DNA of 64,000 nt from Reichenbachiella ulvae (GTDB taxonomy: Bacteria > Bacteroidota > Bacteroidia > Cytophagales > Cyclobacteriaceae). The notes beneath the pieces were generated by a model. That model saw only the letters and a list, made by a program, of their open reading frames with translations, ran no database searches and was not told where the DNA came from. The stretch spans positions 2,170,001-2,234,000 of the forward strand of contig NZ_JAOYOD010000001.1 of NCBI RefSeq assembly GCF_025833875.1, given 5' to 3'. Shown here piece by piece: positions 54,779 to 63,798 of this stretch (its first letter is position 1; each line of letters starts with the position of its first letter). The position numbers were made by a program, and so were the translations under genes.

Positions 54779-57267
54779 TGTTTGGTTAGGTCATATTTCC
54801 AGATTTCATTTTCACTTGTAACATAAGCCCAATCCCCATCAATTACGTATCTAACATCACTACCACTGACGGGACCATTTATATACCTAATACTCCAGTC
54901 TGTCAGGTCAACAATTTTCCAATTGCCATGGTTATTCAGGATATATAATTCACCATTGTAAATATATCCTTGCAAATCATATGTATCAATTCCACCATAA
55001 CTGAACCATTTGCTAGTACCGTCCATTTGCAGGTTGATTGGGTCAAAACCTAAAAAGTGCTCATATTGAAAAAGGTAAACTTGTCCATCCCCTACGAAGA
55101 ACTTTATTGGACTTGATGTGGTAGAATGCGAAGGCCCATTATTCATTTCGTGCCATTCCAAAGTGATCAAATCATAATAATAGTAGGTAGACGGATTAGT
55201 TCCCCCAATATCAAACAAAAACAATTTATCATTAGATATAAAACTCGACATCAGATGATTACTGGTTTCTCTAATTCCATCAGGACTATCCAACTGCTCC
55301 CACTGATCCTTTAATATATCATACCTGTAAAAATCACCTCCACTGATCAAGTAACCATAATCACCATAACCATTCATTGCTCCTAATTCGCTGGTAGGTA
55401 AATCATCTAAAGCTCTGTCATGACCAGTATTGAGATCCACTTCCAGAAACATATTATCTACTCCATTACTTGAAAACGAAGTATACAGCTTGTCATTACT
55501 AACAAAAAAATTAGGACGTACATGACAAAGGGATTTATCAAAGAGCTGACAGTTTTCGGTATCTGTTAATTTGATCCATGCATTATCCACCTCAAAAAAC
55601 ACTTCTTCTGATCTCTGACCTTGTACTTCCATCATGATCCTATGAGTTCCATTTTCCAAAAAGGGTAGCCTTAGTCCGTAATAGGTATAATTGAGATGAT
55701 TATGATTAACCTCAAATTGAACTCCGTCTATATAGATCTTCCTTAATTGCGCGTTTAGGCCCTGACCAGTAATCACATAGTATTCAAAAGATTGTAACAC
55801 ACCTATCGGGTCTATTACAGGTTTAGGCGCCTGATAAAAGTTCTCTATCTTTTGCCAAAAGTTACATGATGTAAATTCCAAACTATAATTACCATCAGCA
55901 CTAATGGCATCATACGGAAGACTAAATATCAATTCCCATGTTGTATCATCAAGCGCTTTCCAGGAAGGCCATGTTTGTCGATTGTTTAATAATAATTGAT
56001 ACGAAGAAGCACTAGAGAAATCGTTAATCTCCATAGAAAAATAGACACCAAATTGTGCATTTCCATTTTTCAACACCTTTATTTCACTACTGAGAGTGGT
56101 GTTTCTTAAATTGATATAAGTCTTTCTTTTGATTGTTTCCCCTTTGAGTTCAACCTTCATGTTGAAATCTTTACATTGATCCCTTGGAACCTCAACAACG
56201 ATATATTCAGCTTCTTGCTCTATCATTGGAAAAGTAGCCGATTCCAACCAAACCTCAAGAAATTCATTATCGAGATATTGGCCTTTTAAGGTGATTTTCT
56301 CCCCAGGCCCAACCTCTTTGTTCAACAAACTTGTAGTAATCATTGGCGCAAGCACTTTCAGGTTTCCAGACTCCACTTCTTTAGGACCCACCTTTACTTT
56401 GAGTACCCCTTCTAAATGATCTGCATAACCTCCTAGTTCAACCACTATTTTTTCAGTACTTCTGGCAGATTGGTATATCAACTCATCCCCTACATAAACC
56501 TCCGTCTTACCAGGATGAAACCCCTCACCTTCTATCTCAAAAGTATAACCCGCATATACCTCTCTCTGGTTCACCTTGGTTATCACAGGACCTTTAATAT
56601 CAAATCCATTAAAACCATCTGATTCAATGTTGTATTTAGAAACTTTGATCGGAAGTTCTCCTGAGTTGAAATACTGGTTATCTATATATAGGATAGGAAC
56701 TACCGTCTGAATAGTTGAGTCAGTTTGTGATAAAACAGGGGCTTTGGTATTGCCAAAAAATAACGCAACTGCCTCCGGATCTTTCCCGAAATCAGTCCCA
56801 TGAATCATTACCGTATCTCTAAAGAATGCCTTCTTAGGCTCAACATCTAAAATTTCCGGTGGTGTAGAACCTAAACTTAAAAATTGACGCGCATTGCTGT
56901 AAAACACATTGGACTTGGTCTTAACAAACAATCGAACCTGATAAGTTGAGTCCTTGGCGAGAGTATTGATTTCAAACGAAACCTTCTCTCTGAACTCTGC
57001 CGGTTTTAAACTATCAATGATCGCATTAGCAAGGGAAGGCAACTCTTCATCAAAAGACCAAACAGCACCAAAGGACAAAATATCTTCGTGAGACACATTA
57101 CTAATCTTCCCTTCGACCAAAACCCCATCCTCATCTAAATTGGAGATTTCTTGAAGAAGTAGAATTGGAATTTCCGGTTCAGTTTCTTCACATGAAAGGT
57201 TAATCCCTATTAAGAAAAGTAACATCCAAATGAATAGATACTCCCTGAAATGAAAGTTGGTTTTCAA
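54775..57267 (-). CDS. Surface lipoprotein with IPT/TIG repeats and Kelch-like C-terminal propeller
   Basis: An 830-residue predicted lipoprotein. I use the TTG at 57267, giving a leader KTNFHFREYLFIWMLLFLIG with lipobox GINLSC; an ATG at 57225 is an alternative, and the longer open frame is not used. An FnIII-like region follows (ISNLDEDGVLVEGKISNVS, TYQVRLFVKTKSNVFYSN). Then come IPT/TIG repeats (PPEILDVEPKKAFFRDTVMIHGTDFGKDP, VITKVNQREVYAGYTFEIEGEGFHPGKTEVYVGD) through about residue 330. The C-terminal third reads like a Kelch-type propeller (DRALDDLPTSELGAMNGYGDYGYLISGGDFYRYDI). It is likely a surface-exposed adhesin or binding protein. It heads a four-gene overlapping operon with barrel, propeller and rnhB. 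Confidence 0.75.
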   Translation of the reverse strand: MKTNFHFREYLFIWMLLFLIGINLSCEETEPEIPILLLQEISNLDEDGVLVEGKISNVSHEDILSFGAVWSFDEELPSLANAIIDSLKPAEFREKVSFEINTLAKDSTYQVRLFVKTKSNVFYSNARQFLSLGSTPPEILDVEPKKAFFRDTVMIHGTDFGKDPEAVALFFGNTKAPVLSQTDSTIQTVVPILYIDNQYFNSGELPIKVSKYNIESDGFNGFDIKGPVITKVNQREVYAGYTFEIEGEGFHPGKTEVYVGDELIYQSARSTEKIVVELGGYADHLEGVLKVKVGPKEVESGNLKVLAPMITTSLLNKEVGPGEKITLKGQYLDNEFLEVWLESATFPMIEQEAEYIVVEVPRDQCKDFNMKVELKGETIKRKTYINLRNTTLSSEIKVLKNGNAQFGVYFSMEINDFSSASSYQLLLNNRQTWPSWKALDDTTWELIFSLPYDAISADGNYSLEFTSCNFWQKIENFYQAPKPVIDPIGVLQSFEYYVITGQGLNAQLRKIYIDGVQFEVNHNHLNYTYYGLRLPFLENGTHRIMMEVQGQRSEEVFFEVDNAWIKLTDTENCQLFDKSLCHVRPNFFVSNDKLYTSFSSNGVDNMFLEVDLNTGHDRALDDLPTSELGAMNGYGDYGYLISGGDFYRYDILKDQWEQLDSPDGIRETSNHLMSSFISNDKLFLFDIGGTNPSTYYYYDLITLEWHEMNNGPSHSTTSSPIKFFVGDGQVYLFQYEHFLGFDPINLQMDGTSKWFSYGGIDTYDLQGYIYNGELYILNNHGNWKIVDLTDWSIRYINGPVSGSDVRYVIDGDWAYVTSENEIWKYDLTKQ

Positions 57268-57518
57268 TTTAATAGCATTGTTTGAATTGCAAGATAAAAA
57301 TTGATCTAACAAGTTCAATGAGATTATGAGCAAAATGGCAAACCATATTTTTGATACTGGACAACCGTAACACCCTGCACTCAACATTCAACTCCCCACT
57401 TTGGAACAATAAATACTACCGAAGAGTAATTCTTTTCACTTGCAAAGACGCTCACAAGAAGATACTTTTATCAATGACTCTTATCAGCAGTAGACTGAGA
57501 TTAATTAACCATCACTAC

Positions 57519-58100
57519 ATGCCCAACAAAGAAATCGAAACCTTTTACCCAAAAAACCAAACAGAGTGGAGAAACTGGTTAGAAGAGCACCACCAATCTG
57601 CGCAATCAATTTGGGTGGTGTTTTACAAAACGTCCACAAACATCCCATCAATCACCTGGAGCGATGCTGTGGATGAAGCCCTGTGCTTTGGATGGATCGA
57701 TAGTACCAAAAAAACCATCGATGAAGAAAGCTACATGCAATACTTCAGCAAAAGAAAACCCAACAGTAATTGGTCTAAGATCAACAAGAAAAAGATAGAG
57801 TACCTCATCCAAAACAATCTAATGGCTGATGCAGGACTGGAAAGCATCAAGGTGGCCAAAGAGAATGGTTCCTGGACTTTTTTGGACCCTATCGAAGCGC
57901 TCGAAGTGCCCGAGGATTTAGAAGATGCCCTGTTGAACAATCAGAACGCGATGGCATACTATGAGGGCCTCAGCAAGTCCGTCAAAAAGATCCTGCTGCA
58001 CTGGGTCTACTCCGCCAAAAGACCAGAGACCAGACAAAAGAGAATTACTGAAATCGCTGAGTGCGCTAGTGAAAGTCTCGTGCCCAAACCCTTTAGGTAA
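57519..58100 (+). CDS. YdeI/OmpD-associated family protein
   Basis: A 193-residue cytoplasmic protein of the bacteriocin-protection YdeI/OmpD-associated family. Marks are the N-terminal IETFYPKNQTEWRNWLEEHHQSAQSIWVVFYK, WSDAVDEALCFGWIDSTKK and the C-terminal AYYEGLSKSVKKILLHWVYSAKRPETRQKRI, close to known members. The biochemical role is not established. I use the ATG at 57519; an in-frame open frame runs further upstream but has no family similarity. It is divergent from the IPT lipoprotein gene, about 250 bp apart. Confidence 0.85.
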   Translation: MPNKEIETFYPKNQTEWRNWLEEHHQSAQSIWVVFYKTSTNIPSITWSDAVDEALCFGWIDSTKKTIDEESYMQYFSKRKPNSNWSKINKKKIEYLIQNNLMADAGLESIKVAKENGSWTFLDPIEALEVPEDLEDALLNNQNAMAYYEGLSKSVKKILLHWVYSAKRPETRQKRITEIAECASESLVPKPFR

Positions 58101-58106
58101 GTAAAA

Positions 58107-58124
58107 CGCTTCAATTCAGAAGCG
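58107..58124 (-). terminator. Weak hairpin downstream of the TPR protein operon
   Basis: CGCTTC and GAAGCG form a 6-bp stem with a 6-nt loop, followed on the minus strand by a short U-run. It may end the TPR operon transcript 135 bp after its stop codon. Confidence 0.35.
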
Positions 58125-58258
58125 CTGGGCACGAAAAAAACATCGTCACTCCAAGTGAGAAAATCAGAATGATTATCCTGAGATACGATGAGGAGCCCCA
58201 TGTTCTGATAGTAGAAAGGAAGACTACTGGCTCCCGACTCTGGTCTATCCCTTTGCTA

Positions 58259-60499
58259 TCAATAACTGCTGGCTTGTAGCTTTTCGGAAAGCTCATCCAG
58301 GTATTTGGCGCTTTTCTTATCCACCTGATCGCTCTGGTGCAGCCAAAGTCGAAAAGTAGTAAAGGACCATTGCAGTTTCAGTGGTTGACTATCCATCAGC
58401 TGCTCCAGCTGTGTGAGTGAATCTGGGGTTTTGTCTCCCGACAAGTAGGAGTTGCAGACCATCAGGTAAAGCGCAATCGCCCTGTAGCCATTAGAGATTT
58501 CGTCGTTGCCCAGGCCCTTCGTCTGCTGTACAGCCCGACAGTTGTCACTCGACTCTTCATATTGCCCCTGCATGGTCAGTAGCTCTGCCAGATTCAGGTA
58601 ATTGCCCGGGCGATTGTCCTTTTTCAGGGCTATTTTGTAATAGACTATGGCCGAATCATATTGCTGCAATCGAAAGTATGTCCCTCCGATGCGTTGATTC
58701 ACATAGGCTTTGTTGTCATATTGCTGATACTTTTTTAGGAAATAGATGGCTTGTTCGTGGTGTGGGAGTGAATGGTTGCCATTTTCATCTTTCATATCTC
58801 TCAGATCATTGGCCTGATAGAAATACACCTCAGGCTTCAGGTAGCCCTCCTCTATGGCCTCAGCGATCAGCACCCTGGCATCATCAAACTGCATGCTGCG
58901 ATTGTAGGCAGCCAGCAGGTACTGGTAGACATTGGGGTCTTCAAAGTATGCTATGGCATCCTGAAGATAAGCGATGATCACATTGTAATCTGGTTCTGGT
59001 TGTTGAAAGTCATCCTCCGCCTTCCTCAGATAAGTGTCCAAAAACGAATCTCTGATCTCTTCGCTACTGGGATACTCGCTGAACAATTCGTAATAGATAT
59101 CTATTGCCTTGTCATAGCTACCGGTATGGTTGTAAGCCGAGGCGAGGTATATTAACTCATCGTAGCTCCTTAGGTTGGCTTTTTCCAGATATTCGATGGC
59201 CTCTTCATATTGTTCTTGAAAATAAAGAATGCGTCCGACACTATAGAGATACGCTTTATTTTCGGGATCTAATTTTATGGCCTTTTCATAGGCTTCCAAG
59301 GCTTTCTTGTTGTTGCCCATCGCAAAATAAGAATCTGCTAACCCACTCCAGGCTAGCTCATCTTTGGGATCGATCTCCGTGGCTTTAGTATAGACAGGAA
59401 TCGACTGCTCGACTTGTCGGTTGGCTACCAGAGCATTGGCCAACTGGCGATTTATCTCCGCATCTCTGCCATATTCTGTTATTGCCTTTTGGGCTATCGC
59501 CACTGCAGAGCTGTAAGCCTCCGCTTCCATGTATTGCTCATATTCTTGTTTGTAATGCTTCAGACTCCATTTTTTATTGATTTCTTCTACATTCCACTGA
59601 CCCCCATCGGTCAGTATCAGCCCCAAACTGTTCTCTATATGACTGGCAATGATTGACTCTACATCCTGATTCAGATTCAAGCTGAGTGGAACCAGCGAAA
59701 CTTCAGTTTGCTCATTTTCGGCAGGACCAAAAAACAATTTGGCCTTTAGCGTGAGGTTCAATGCCTCGTCCAGCGAGTATTCACATTGAATCAAAGCATT
59801 CAACTGATGGTCTAAAATTAACTTTACCGGATCGAAAGGCTTGAATTGGCAAGCGGATAGTTCGTCATACTTTTTAAAGCGCATTTTTGTATTGTCCTGC
59901 AATCGCTGGCTCACTACATAATTGACCTGATCCAGGGTCTTTTGATAAAACTTGTTAGACTTTGCATCGCTTGAACTACTGGCTACCACGCCGATTACTT
60001 TCACGGTTTGTGCTGCCTTCGATTTCTTTTCCTTTTCTAATACCGCTATCTTCTTTTGTATATCCTTGGACAGTTCGTGCACCACCATCAATACATCCTC
60101 TAGCTTACCCGTTTTGGGACTCAAATAGGTCTGATCTACGATAATGTCTGTAGTACTCCCTACTCGCACTATGGAGGTTTTGATAAAAAAATCGTAGGTC
60201 GTGACGAAAAATTCTCCTCTGATTACATAATCATAGCGAAGGGTATCATAGCTATAACTATAGCTATTTTGCATACGATTGCCACTGGATTGATCGCAGC
60301 GATAGAGGCCGCCCAGGCTGATGCTGTTTTTAAGTCCCAGTGTGATGGTCTCCCCCAGTATTCTCGTCTGATCGCTCTGCTGCCTGGGACTGACAAATGA
60401 CTCTACGAGAATTTTTGCCTTGGACGCTTCCTGTGCCTGAATCTCTACGGAGCATAAAATCAGTACGACAGCTACTATTAGCCAGTAATCCTTTTTCAT
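58259..60499 (-). CDS. Secreted TPR protein with TolB-N/FlgO-like N-terminal domains
   Basis: A 746-residue exported protein. After a signal peptide (LIVAVVLILCSVEIQAQE) the segment KILVESFVSPRQ...GETITLGLKNSIS...YDYVIRGEFFVTT...LEDVLMVVHELSKDIQKKI resembles the TolB-N/FlgO-like fold that precedes TPRs in adenylate-cyclase-type proteins. A second, more diverged copy may follow (residues about 165-300). From about 320 to 690 there are about ten TPRs, the clearest being ELAWSGLADSYFAMGNNKKA and AYLYSVGRILYFQEQYEEAI. The role is unknown; a scaffold in the cell envelope is likely. It is third in a tightly spaced three-gene operon (10 bp after the previous gene). Confidence 0.8.
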   Translation of the reverse strand: MKKDYWLIVAVVLILCSVEIQAQEASKAKILVESFVSPRQQSDQTRILGETITLGLKNSISLGGLYRCDQSSGNRMQNSYSYSYDTLRYDYVIRGEFFVTTYDFFIKTSIVRVGSTTDIIVDQTYLSPKTGKLEDVLMVVHELSKDIQKKIAVLEKEKKSKAAQTVKVIGVVASSSSDAKSNKFYQKTLDQVNYVVSQRLQDNTKMRFKKYDELSACQFKPFDPVKLILDHQLNALIQCEYSLDEALNLTLKAKLFFGPAENEQTEVSLVPLSLNLNQDVESIIASHIENSLGLILTDGGQWNVEEINKKWSLKHYKQEYEQYMEAEAYSSAVAIAQKAITEYGRDAEINRQLANALVANRQVEQSIPVYTKATEIDPKDELAWSGLADSYFAMGNNKKALEAYEKAIKLDPENKAYLYSVGRILYFQEQYEEAIEYLEKANLRSYDELIYLASAYNHTGSYDKAIDIYYELFSEYPSSEEIRDSFLDTYLRKAEDDFQQPEPDYNVIIAYLQDAIAYFEDPNVYQYLLAAYNRSMQFDDARVLIAEAIEEGYLKPEVYFYQANDLRDMKDENGNHSLPHHEQAIYFLKKYQQYDNKAYVNQRIGGTYFRLQQYDSAIVYYKIALKKDNRPGNYLNLAELLTMQGQYEESSDNCRAVQQTKGLGNDEISNGYRAIALYLMVCNSYLSGDKTPDSLTQLEQLMDSQPLKLQWSFTTFRLWLHQSDQVDKKSAKYLDELSEKLQASSY

Positions 60500-60509
60500 T
60501 GTTTTGGTC

Positions 60510-61340
60510 TTATTGGTTTAACAATACTCCTATTTCCTGTGCCAGTTTAGCCACGATTTCGTCATATTTAGAGGAGTCAAAAGGCTCATCCGTAAAGCTA
60601 ATATTCGCTTCGTTTTTGAGCATTATCATGATTTTGACATTTTCTTGATCCGCGACCGCCTGTGGGTGTATGTATACATTCCATTCTTCGGCATCCACCT
60701 TGCTGATGTAGAGGTAATAGCTCCGGTTGAGTGCCTGATCGAGTTGATTGATGAACTTGTCATGAAAACTAGATAGATAAAAAAACGTCATTCCATCAAC
60801 TCCTTTGAGTTCAATTTCATGCAATTGCACACTTTCCTTTAGATCAGCATTTCTTTTCAGGTAGTTCAACTCCTCCAATAGGCGATTGATCCATTTATTC
60901 AACTCCTGAAGCTGTCCTCCCTTCATCTCGCCCCCTGGAAGCAATTGTATACTTGAGCTCAAAAAAGGTTGATATAGCTCTTTGCCCTTCCTCTGGTCTT
61001 CTACTTTTAAAGCTATCACGGCCTCATTGCCTTTATATTTGAGGACCCCTGTTACGACAAAGCGCACATTATATTTATTAAGAGTATCTGTTTTGGGGAA
61101 GAAACTTTGTTTCCATAGGTTGTATTTCTGGAAGCTACTCAGCACTCCTTCGGCCACCGCTTGCTCCATCCTGTCATCCACGATGGACTTAATATCGTCG
61201 CAGGAGCTGCATTGCGATTTTTTATATTCCTTTTCGAGCGAAACAAAAAGAAGCGGATGAGTCTGGGCCATCAATTGATCAACACCCAAATGGCAAAACA
61301 TGAAAACCCAAAACAAGCATATGATAAAGTATCGGTTCAT
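60510..61340 (-). CDS. Secreted protein of unknown function, partner of the TPR protein
   Basis: A 276-residue exported protein I do not recognise by name. The signal peptide ends near GVDQLMAQ. The sequence has the same secondary-structure order as the N-terminal part of the TPR protein: a helix SIVDDRMEQAVAEGVLSSF, then NVRFVVTGVLKYKGNEAVIALKVEDQRKGKELYQ, then a helix NKWINRLLEELN. A second possible copy covers residues 185-276 (GMTFFYLSSFHDKFINQLDQALNRSYYLYI). A CSSC pair lies near residue 44. The similarity is by eye and needs a profile comparison. ATG at 61340. It lies 9 bp after the membrane-anchored gene. Confidence 0.6.
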   Translation of the reverse strand: MNRYFIICLFWVFMFCHLGVDQLMAQTHPLLFVSLEKEYKKSQCSSCDDIKSIVDDRMEQAVAEGVLSSFQKYNLWKQSFFPKTDTLNKYNVRFVVTGVLKYKGNEAVIALKVEDQRKGKELYQPFLSSSIQLLPGGEMKGGQLQELNKWINRLLEELNYLKRNADLKESVQLHEIELKGVDGMTFFYLSSFHDKFINQLDQALNRSYYLYISKVDAEEWNVYIHPQAVADQENVKIMIMLKNEANISFTDEPFDSSKYDEIVAKLAQEIGVLLNQ

Positions 61341-61349
61341 GGTTGGAGA

Positions 61350-62066
61350 TTATTTAGTGATGTTGGCTGCTCGTTGGGATATAAAGGCATAATCTTCAGT
61401 TTCATCACATACATGAATAAAATCTTCTAAGGCTTCACTCACCTTCAGTTTCTCATCTGCATCGACCAGCTTGAGTGTCTCTATCAGCAGCAGGTAATAA
61501 GTCACGGCATCTATATTGGCATCATCCGCATCTTCTTTGGACAATTCTATAGACGAAACTTGAAGAAAACCCTTGAGAATCCGGTTCAGCACACGTTCGC
61601 GCAGCTTACTTTCTTCCAGATTGTAATAGATATCAGCTATGGTCTGGATCAGAATCTCCACAAACTCCGGATCTCCACCCTTTCTTCCTTCCTCCTCCAG
61701 ACTAAAGAGTAGAATGGGTATGGCATCCTTACCATAGTAGTTCAAGGTAAGTATGGCCTGGTTCTTCTCACTTTCATCGCCGGTGCTCAATTGCCCCATG
61801 GCTTTGAGCACCACACCATCCAAGCGAAACTCCATTTCTTGCTGTCGCTGCTGTACCAGCTCGTTGATCGGTATCACCAATCCCCATATGCCGCCAATTA
61901 CCGAAACCAGCGTTAAAATCACCTTGGAAGAATTTTGAGCCCACACGGCAATACTTCTTTTCGGAGCTTGTGGTTCTTTCTCTGGCTTTTGTGCCTCTAG
62001 TAACTCCAGCTCGACCTTCAGCTTTTCAATTTCGAGTTTGGCCTTTTCTTCTTGCAAATCACTCAT
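61350..62066 (-). CDS. Membrane-anchored coiled-coil/HEAT-like protein, unknown function
   Basis: A 238-residue protein. The N-terminal 35 residues are a charged heptad-like coil (EEKAKLEIEKLKVELELLEAQ), followed by a Pro/Lys linker and one membrane helix (about 48-67, ILTLVSVIGGIWGLVIPI). The positive residues before the helix suggest the N-terminus is cytoplasmic and the C-terminal part is periplasmic. That part (about 75-238) is helical and looks like HEAT-type repeats (NQAILTLNYYGKDAIPILLFSLEEE, FVEILIQTIADIYYNLEE). No enzymatic motif is seen. It is first in the operon with two secreted proteins. ATG at 62066. Confidence 0.6.
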   Translation of the reverse strand: MSDLQEEKAKLEIEKLKVELELLEAQKPEKEPQAPKRSIAVWAQNSSKVILTLVSVIGGIWGLVIPINELVQQRQQEMEFRLDGVVLKAMGQLSTGDESEKNQAILTLNYYGKDAIPILLFSLEEEGRKGGDPEFVEILIQTIADIYYNLEESKLRERVLNRILKGFLQVSSIELSKEDADDANIDAVTYYLLLIETLKLVDADEKLKVSEALEDFIHVCDETEDYAFISQRAANITK

Positions 62067-62411
62067 TGTTCGTGGCTTGGTTTAAGAAAAGATAGGAAAC
62101 AATCAGTTTCATGATCTGGTACAGGTTTAACGGTTTGGTGTTTCAAGATATATATCAACCCGCTCATTCGCAATACTATAGAGAGGAATTACGCTCAACA
62201 GCTCAACATTGCTACACTAAGAACAAGCACAATTTGATTCTTCGACATAGTTGGAGAGTGGCACAATTGCCACTTCCTACTCCAATGCCCTGGCGTTTGG
62301 ACAATACAGACATTCTTACTTCTATCTATACCAAAAGTCCCAAAACCCTACCTTCTCATTTCCATTTTCACTTACCTTTACTCCTGATTAAAAACAACCT
62401 GTCGAGCTCCC
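62067..62411 (+). promoter_or_regulatory. Leader/promoter region of the cydAB operon
   Basis: The 345 bases between the divergent envelope operon and cydA contain no convincing gene; an open frame overlapping the cydA start in another phase has no family features. A palindrome at 62257-62274 is the main visible element. Promoters for both directions should lie here. Confidence 0.5.
62257..62274. promoter_or_regulatory. Candidate operator upstream of cydA
   Basis: AGTGGCA-CAAT-TGCCACT is a perfect inverted repeat 137 bp before the cydA start. Its TGGC-N6-GCCA core resembles CRP/FNR-type half-site spacing, which would suit oxygen control of a bd oxidase. It might also act as an RNA hairpin. 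Confidence 0.35.
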
Positions 62412-63794
62412 ATGGACACCGAAATTCTCGCGCGGATTCAGTTCGCATTCACCGTTGCCTTTCACTACATCTACCCTCCTCTCAGTATAGGACTGGGCCT
62501 GATCCTGGTCATATTCGAGAGTCTCTACATTCGCACCAAAAACAAGGAATACCATCAGCTGGCCAAGTTCTGGACCAAGATTTTTGCCCTGACATTCGGT
62601 ATCGGGGTAGTCACAGGTATCGTGATGGAATTTGAGTTCGGCACCAACTGGGCTGTGTACTCCCGCTATGTCGGCGATATCTTCGGAAGTGCACTTGCAG
62701 CAGAGGGGATTTTCGCCTTTGCCTTAGAAAGTGGCTTTCTGGGTGTGTTACTCTTTGGTTGGAACCGTGTCAAACCCTGGGTGCATCTGGTCTCGACCAT
62801 CGGTGTTTTCTTCGGCTCGATGTTTTCTGCGATCTGGATCGTAGTAGCCAACAGCTGGCAGCAAACACCCTCTGGTTATCACATCGTAGGCGAGGGACTG
62901 CATGCCCGTGCTGAGATCACAGACTTTTGGGCCATGGTATTCAACCCATCCAGTGTCGATAGATTGCTGCATGTGTGGTTGGGTGCTTTTCTTGCAGGTT
63001 CGTTTTTGGTATTGAGCGTCCATGCCTACTACCTGCTCCGCGGGAGATACGAAGATATTTCGAGACGCGCCTTTCGTATAGCCCTGATAGTAGCTACTGT
63101 ATTTTCCCTGGGTCAGCTGATGACGGGACACCGATCTGCTGATGGAGTGGCCGTCAACCAGCCAGCTAAGCTAGCAGCACTAGAGGGACACTTTGAAGCC
63201 AAGGCCCCTGCTGACATGTACCTGTTCGGCTGGGTCGACAAGGAAACCCAACAAGTCACAGGCGTCAAAATACCCGGAGGACTCTCTTTCTTGCTGCATT
63301 ACGATTTTGAAGAACCTGTCACTGGACTCAATGCTTTCCCAGAGGATGAAAGACCTCCACAGGTCAATGCCGTCTTTCAATTTTACCACATCATGGTTGC
63401 CATCGGCATGACTTTGATTGGACTTACTTTATTGGCGTGCTTCTTTTGGTGGAGAGGAAAACTCTTTGATCAACGCTGGTTGCTCTGGGCTTTTGTCTGG
63501 GCCGTATTCTTACCGCAGATCGCGAATCAGGTCGGTTGGTTTGCGGCAGAAATGGGCCGTCAGCCCTGGGTGGTATATGGACTCCTGCGCACATCCGATG
63601 CCTTTTCTCAATCTGTGACCGCCAATCAGATCCTCTTTTCATTGATTCTCTTTTTTATGGTATATGCGCTGCTCTTTGTGCTTTTCATTTACCTGCTGAA
63701 CAAGAAAATCAAAAACGGCCCCTACAACGAAGAGGAGACCGAGGATCGACCCTTGACTCACGAAATCGCAAACGTACTGACCCCAAAACAATAA
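62412..63794 (+). CDS. cydA: Cytochrome bd ubiquinol oxidase subunit I
   Basis: A 460-residue inner-membrane subunit that binds hemes b558, b595 and d and oxidises quinol. The N-terminal heme ligand is His18 ([23 protein letters not shown]), and the motifs [39 protein letters not shown] and the [13 protein letters not shown] end are diagnostic. The Q-loop between helices 6 and 7 is short compared with E. coli (460 versus 522 residues), so it belongs to the CIO/short-loop type. ATG at 62412. cydB follows 4 bp later. Confidence 0.97.
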   Translation: MDTEILARIQFAFTVAFHYIYPPLSIGLGLILVIFESLYIRTKNKEYHQLAKFWTKIFALTFGIGVVTGIVMEFEFGTNWAVYSRYVGDIFGSALAAEGIFAFALESGFLGVLLFGWNRVKPWVHLVSTIGVFFGSMFSAIWIVVANSWQQTPSGYHIVGEGLHARAEITDFWAMVFNPSSVDRLLHVWLGAFLAGSFLVLSVHAYYLLRGRYEDISRRAFRIALIVATVFSLGQLMTGHRSADGVAVNQPAKLAALEGHFEAKAPADMYLFGWVDKETQQVTGVKIPGGLSFLLHYDFEEPVTGLNAFPEDERPPQVNAVFQFYHIMVAIGMTLIGLTLLACFFWWRGKLFDQRWLLWAFVWAVFLPQIANQVGWFAAEMGRQPWVVYGLLRTSDAFSQSVTANQILFSLILFFMVYALLFVLFIYLLNKKIKNGPYNEEETEDRPLTHEIANVLTPKQ

Positions 63795-63798
63795 GCTC

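Noticed and set aside
62111..62635. A 174-codon plus-strand open frame overlapping the cydA start
   Set aside because: It is out of phase with cydA, has no signal or domain pattern, and its second half is cydA coding sequence read in another frame.
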